From the NCBI GenBank assembly GCA_036310185.1, contig JAXJSH010000119.1, positions 1 to 16,646 of the forward strand: 16,646 nt of DNA, given 5' to 3'. The DNA is from JALENY01 sp036310185 (GTDB lineage Bacteria; Bacillota; Clostridia; Lachnospirales; Lachnospiraceae). The notes under the pieces were generated by a model, which saw only the letters and a program-made list of their open reading frames with translations, was not told where the DNA came from and made no database searches. This document shows positions 13,883-16,646 of the stretch, in pieces; position 1 is the first letter of the stretch, and every line of letters begins with the position of its first letter. The translations under genes and the position numbers were made by a program.

Positions 13883-15085
13883 ATGTGGATTACAAAAAAG
13901 TTATATTGCAGAACTTTTCAGTTGGTTTTTAAAGCGGCAATGCCGTTTTTGCCATATCGGAAACCGGAAATTATTCAATCAGTGGCAGAGATCGCAGATG
14001 TGTGCAGAGAGCAGGGTATAGATACCGTCATGATTGTGACCGACCAGGGCATCCGTTCTCTGGGGCTTACGGATTTTCTGGAAAAAAGCCTTACCGAACA
14101 GGGGATTTCCTACTGCATTTATGATCGCACAGTGGCAAACCCCACCATCTGGAATGTGGAAGAGGCAAGAGAATTGTATCTGGAGCAGGGAGCGCAGGCA
14201 ATTATTGCTTTTGGAGGCGGATCTTCCATGGACTGCGCCAAAGCAGCAGGGGCCAGAATTGCAAAACCGAAGCAGAGTATCAGTCAGATGAAAGGACTTT
14301 TGAAAGTACATAAGAAACTGCCGCTTTTAATCGCAGTTCCTACGACAGCCGGAACCGGAAGCGAGACAACCCTGGCAGCTGTAATTACGGACAGTGAAAA
14401 GCACCACAAATATCCAATTAACGATTTTAGTCTGATTCCGCGGTATGCTGTGCTGGATTACCATGAGACGGTGGGTCTGCCGAAAAATATTACAGCCACA
14501 ACAGGTATGGATGCACTGACCCATGCGGTGGAGGCGTATATTGGCGGGTCTACGACGAAAGAAACGAGAGAGATGGCAGAACAGGCGGTGCGTCTCGTTT
14601 ATCTGCATTTGAAAAATGCATATGATAACGGTGAGAACAAAGAAGCAAGGAAAGGAATGCTGAAAGCGGCATACTGTGCAGGGGTTGCATTTACCAAATC
14701 TTATGTGGGTTACGTCCATGCAGTAGCCCATTCTCTGGGAGGGCAATACGGTACCCCTCATGGTCTTGCCAATGCAGTTCTGCTTCCCGTTGTTCTTCGG
14801 ATGTATGGGCCTGCCTGCGAGAAAAAACTGGCAAAACTGGCACGAAAAACAGAGGTGGCAGATGCAGGAATGGATGATGCTGCGGCGGCAGAGCGTTTCA
14901 TTGACTGGATCCAGAAGATGAATGATTATATGCAGATTCCGCGTACTTTCCCGGATATTCGGGATGAAGATATCCCGGAGATGGCACGGCATGCAGACAA
15001 AGAAGGGAATCCTTTATATCCGGTTCCAAAACTGATGAATCGCAGGGAATTGGAGCAGATTTATAGAAATGTGAAAGGAAATTAA
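13883..15085 (+). CDS. Iron-containing alcohol dehydrogenase
   Basis: This 400-residue NAD(P)-dependent group III alcohol dehydrogenase is probably cytosolic. The nucleotide-binding motifs are GGGSSMDCAKA and PTTAGTGSE. Metal ligands, by comparison with E. coli FucO, are Asp210 and His214 (in GMDALTHAVEAY), His279 and His293 (in YGTPHGLANA), with the conserved extra His283 in AHSLGG. The N-terminus has a short hydrophobic/basic extension (about 1-25) before the typical Rossmann part. AAAGG at 13869-13873 lies 9 nt before the ATG. The next gene, an aldehyde dehydrogenase, begins 3 nt after the stop, so the pair most likely works on the same alcohol/aldehyde. The substrate cannot be read from the sequence. 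Confidence 0.93.
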   Translation: MWITKKLYCRTFQLVFKAAMPFLPYRKPEIIQSVAEIADVCREQGIDTVMIVTDQGIRSLGLTDFLEKSLTEQGISYCIYDRTVANPTIWNVEEARELYLEQGAQAIIAFGGGSSMDCAKAAGARIAKPKQSISQMKGLLKVHKKLPLLIAVPTTAGTGSETTLAAVITDSEKHHKYPINDFSLIPRYAVLDYHETVGLPKNITATTGMDALTHAVEAYIGGSTTKETREMAEQAVRLVYLHLKNAYDNGENKEARKGMLKAAYCAGVAFTKSYVGYVHAVAHSLGGQYGTPHGLANAVLLPVVLRMYGPACEKKLAKLARKTEVADAGMDDAAAAERFIDWIQKMNDYMQIPRTFPDIRDEDIPEMARHADKEGNPLYPVPKLMNRRELEQIYRNVKGN

Positions 15086-15088
15086 GGC

Positions 15089-16459
15089 ATGCAGATAGAA
15101 ACATTGGTGCAAAAGCAGCGAGATTATTTTTTGTCCGGAAAGACATTTAATGTTTCTGGCCGAATACAGGCATTAACGCTCCTGGAACAGGCAATTTTAA
15201 AATACGAAGAAAAATTGTATGAGGCACTGGGGGCGGATCTTGGCAAATCCAGATCAGAGTCCTATATGTGTGAGATAGGAATGACGCTGTCGGAACTTCG
15301 GTATGTAAAAAGACATGTGAAGGCCTGGAGCAGGAACAAAAAGGCAAGGACTCCGCTGAACCAGTTTCATGCAAAAAGTTTTACGGTACAGGAACCCTAC
15401 GGTGTGGTGCTGGTCATGTCTCCATGGAATTATCCGCTCCTTCTGACGCTGGAGCCCCTGATTGGAGCGCTGGCAGCCGGCAACTGCTGTGTGGTAAAGC
15501 CGTCCGCCTATTCGCCGGAGACTTCCAGGGTGATGGGACAGATGATACGGGAAATTTTTTCGGAAGAATATGTGGCAGTGGTAGAAGGGGGAAGAGCGGA
15601 AAATCAGAGCCTTCTGAACCAGAAATTTGATTACATTTTCTTTACCGGTGGTGTGAACGTGGGAAAAATGGTGATGGAAAAGGCATCCGCATACCTGACA
15701 CCGGTAACGCTGGAACTGGGCGGAAAGAGCCCCTGCATCATTGACCATACGGCAGACCTGAAACTTGCAGCAAAAAGACTGGTATTCGGAAAATATTTAA
15801 ACTGCGGACAGACCTGTGTTGCTCCGGATTATATATTGGCAGAGGCAGGCATCAAAGATGAATTTTTAAAACGGATCAGACAGGAAATCGAACTTCAGTA
15901 TGGAAAGCATCCTCTGGAAAATTCCGACTATGGAAAGATGGTCAACCGAAAGCATTTTGACCGGGTACTGGGGTTGATTGACCGGTCAAAACTGGCGCAT
16001 GGAGGCGGAAGTGATGCAGATACCCTGCGGATCGAACCAACGGTTCTGGATGGCGTGACAGAGGACGATGCGGTTATGCAGGAAGAGATTTTCGGGCCCA
16101 TACTTCCGGTACTGACGGTGGATTCTGTGGATGCGGCATATGAATTTGTAAAAAGCAGACCGCAGCCGCTGGCGCTGTATCTATTTACCAGTGATAAACA
16201 GACAGAAAAAAGATTTTTAAAAGAAGTGCCCTTTGGCGGCGGATGTGTTAATGATACGATTATCCATCTGGCAACTTCGGAGATGGGCTTTGGCGGTGTA
16301 GGAAACAGTGGTATGGGCTCTTATCATGGGAAAAAGAGCTTTACGACCTTCAGCCATGAAAAGAGCATTGTGAAAAAATATACCTGGATGGATCTTCCTA
16401 TGCGGTATCGGCCATATGCGGGCTGGAAAGATAAAATGATACGGATGTTTTTAAAATAA
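15089..16459 (+). CDS. Aldehyde dehydrogenase, ALDH3-like
   Basis: This 456-residue NAD(P)-dependent enzyme oxidises aldehydes to acids. The motifs are SPWNYP (Asn114), FTGGVNVGK (cofactor loop), LELGGKSP (general base Glu209) and NCGQTCVAPDY (nucleophile Cys243). EEIFGPILPV and GGCVNDTIIHLATSEMGFGG follow. The short N-terminus, the length near 450 residues and the C-terminal tail after FTTFSHEKSIV (basic, with aromatic residues) fit the ALDH3 group, whose members often handle fatty or aromatic aldehydes. The ATG is 3 nt after the alcohol dehydrogenase stop, with AAAGGA at 15074-15079 inside the end of that gene, so the two are one operon and probably translationally coupled. There is no clear terminator after the stop. 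Confidence 0.94.
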   Translation: MQIETLVQKQRDYFLSGKTFNVSGRIQALTLLEQAILKYEEKLYEALGADLGKSRSESYMCEIGMTLSELRYVKRHVKAWSRNKKARTPLNQFHAKSFTVQEPYGVVLVMSPWNYPLLLTLEPLIGALAAGNCCVVKPSAYSPETSRVMGQMIREIFSEEYVAVVEGGRAENQSLLNQKFDYIFFTGGVNVGKMVMEKASAYLTPVTLELGGKSPCIIDHTADLKLAAKRLVFGKYLNCGQTCVAPDYILAEAGIKDEFLKRIRQEIELQYGKHPLENSDYGKMVNRKHFDRVLGLIDRSKLAHGGGSDADTLRIEPTVLDGVTEDDAVMQEEIFGPILPVLTVDSVDAAYEFVKSRPQPLALYLFTSDKQTEKRFLKEVPFGGGCVNDTIIHLATSEMGFGGVGNSGMGSYHGKKSFTTFSHEKSIVKKYTWMDLPMRYRPYAGWKDKMIRMFLK

Positions 16460-16516
16460 AGATATGCGGATCACCCGATTTTGCTCATGGGACAGGGATC
16501 AGATTAAAAAAGCGGC

Positions 16517-16545
16517 TTGTATAAAAAAGATAACAAAGGTATAAT
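16517..16545 (+). promoter_or_regulatory. Sigma-A promoter of the TPP-riboswitch transcript
   Basis: TTGTAT (16517-16522) and a perfect TATAAT (16540-16545) are 17 bp apart. The start point would be near 16552, about 10 nt before the riboswitch begins. Confidence 0.72.
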
Positions 16546-16560
16546 AGTAAAAAATAAGAA

Positions 16561-16646
16561 AAACAGCGGGGAGCTTGTATGACAGGCTGAGAGGAAGGTA
16601 TGACCTTCGACCCATTAACCTGATTTGGATAATGCCAACGTAGGGA
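16561..16646 (+). promoter_or_regulatory. TPP (THI-box) riboswitch aptamer, cut by the window end
   Basis: All conserved elements of the thiamine pyrophosphate aptamer are present in order: GGGGAGC (16568-16574), GGCTGAGA (16585-16592), a P3 hairpin GAAGGT-ATG-ACCTTC (16593-16608), GACCC (16609-16613), ACCTGAT (16618-16624), GGATAATGCCAACGTAGGGA (16627-16646). The pyrimidine-sensing J-region CTGAGA and the pyrophosphate-side GGATAATGCCA are intact. The 3' strand of P1 and the expression platform lie beyond the window. The regulated gene, presumably for thiamine synthesis or transport, is not visible. Confidence 0.95.

Noticed and set aside
1..16646. CRISPR arrays, tRNA or rRNA genes, prophage or defence islands
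   Set aside because: No regularly spaced repeats, tRNA-like cloverleaf sequence, rRNA signature or phage structural genes were seen on either strand.

Overview
The window looks like chromosome of a Gram-positive, low-to-mid GC gut-type anaerobe of the Clostridia, most likely Lachnospiraceae (Blautia or a close relative). This rests on strong AGGAGG-type ribosome binding sites, sigma-A-like promoters, intrinsic terminators with U-tracts, a TPP riboswitch, and proteins of typical Firmicutes character. The species is an inference. All genes are on the + strand, and no intergenic gap exceeds about 230 bp.

Bases 1-1614 are an AT-richer accessory patch. It holds a 3'-truncated IS66-type tnpA remnant, an XRE regulator that has lost its first helix at that junction, and a small two-helix membrane ORF with a probable frameshift at an A7 run. 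It ends with a TipA-like MerR activator that has its own 19-bp-spacer promoter and an internal ribosome binding site for a separate drug-binding domain.

Bases 1760-5631 are a central sugar-metabolism block: pgi (own promoter and terminator), a LacI-type regulator cut down to its DNA-binding domain that overlaps a transaldolase gene, and galM, closed by a second terminator. Together these serve glycolysis, the non-oxidative pentose phosphate pathway and galactose entry.

Bases 5640-10372 hold a Lon-derived AAA+ ATPase with no protease domain and an altered Walker B motif, preceded by a long imperfect hairpin. After a strong terminator come a PlsC-type acyltransferase and a UvrD/PcrA-type helicase, 4 nt apart and probably co-transcribed.

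Bases 10373-13789 hold carB (large subunit of carbamoyl-phosphate synthase) as a single-gene unit with its own leader and terminator. No carA is present in the window.

Bases 13823-16459 are a two-gene operon of an iron-dependent alcohol dehydrogenase and an ALDH3-type aldehyde dehydrogenase, suited to interconverting an alcohol, its aldehyde and the acid. The window ends inside a promoter-driven TPP riboswitch whose regulated thiamine gene lies just outside.

The most interesting points are the protease-less Lon paralogue with an Asn in Walker B, the TipAL/TipAS-like nested gene, the mini-LacI/transaldolase overlap, and the unexplained hairpin at 5696-5750.
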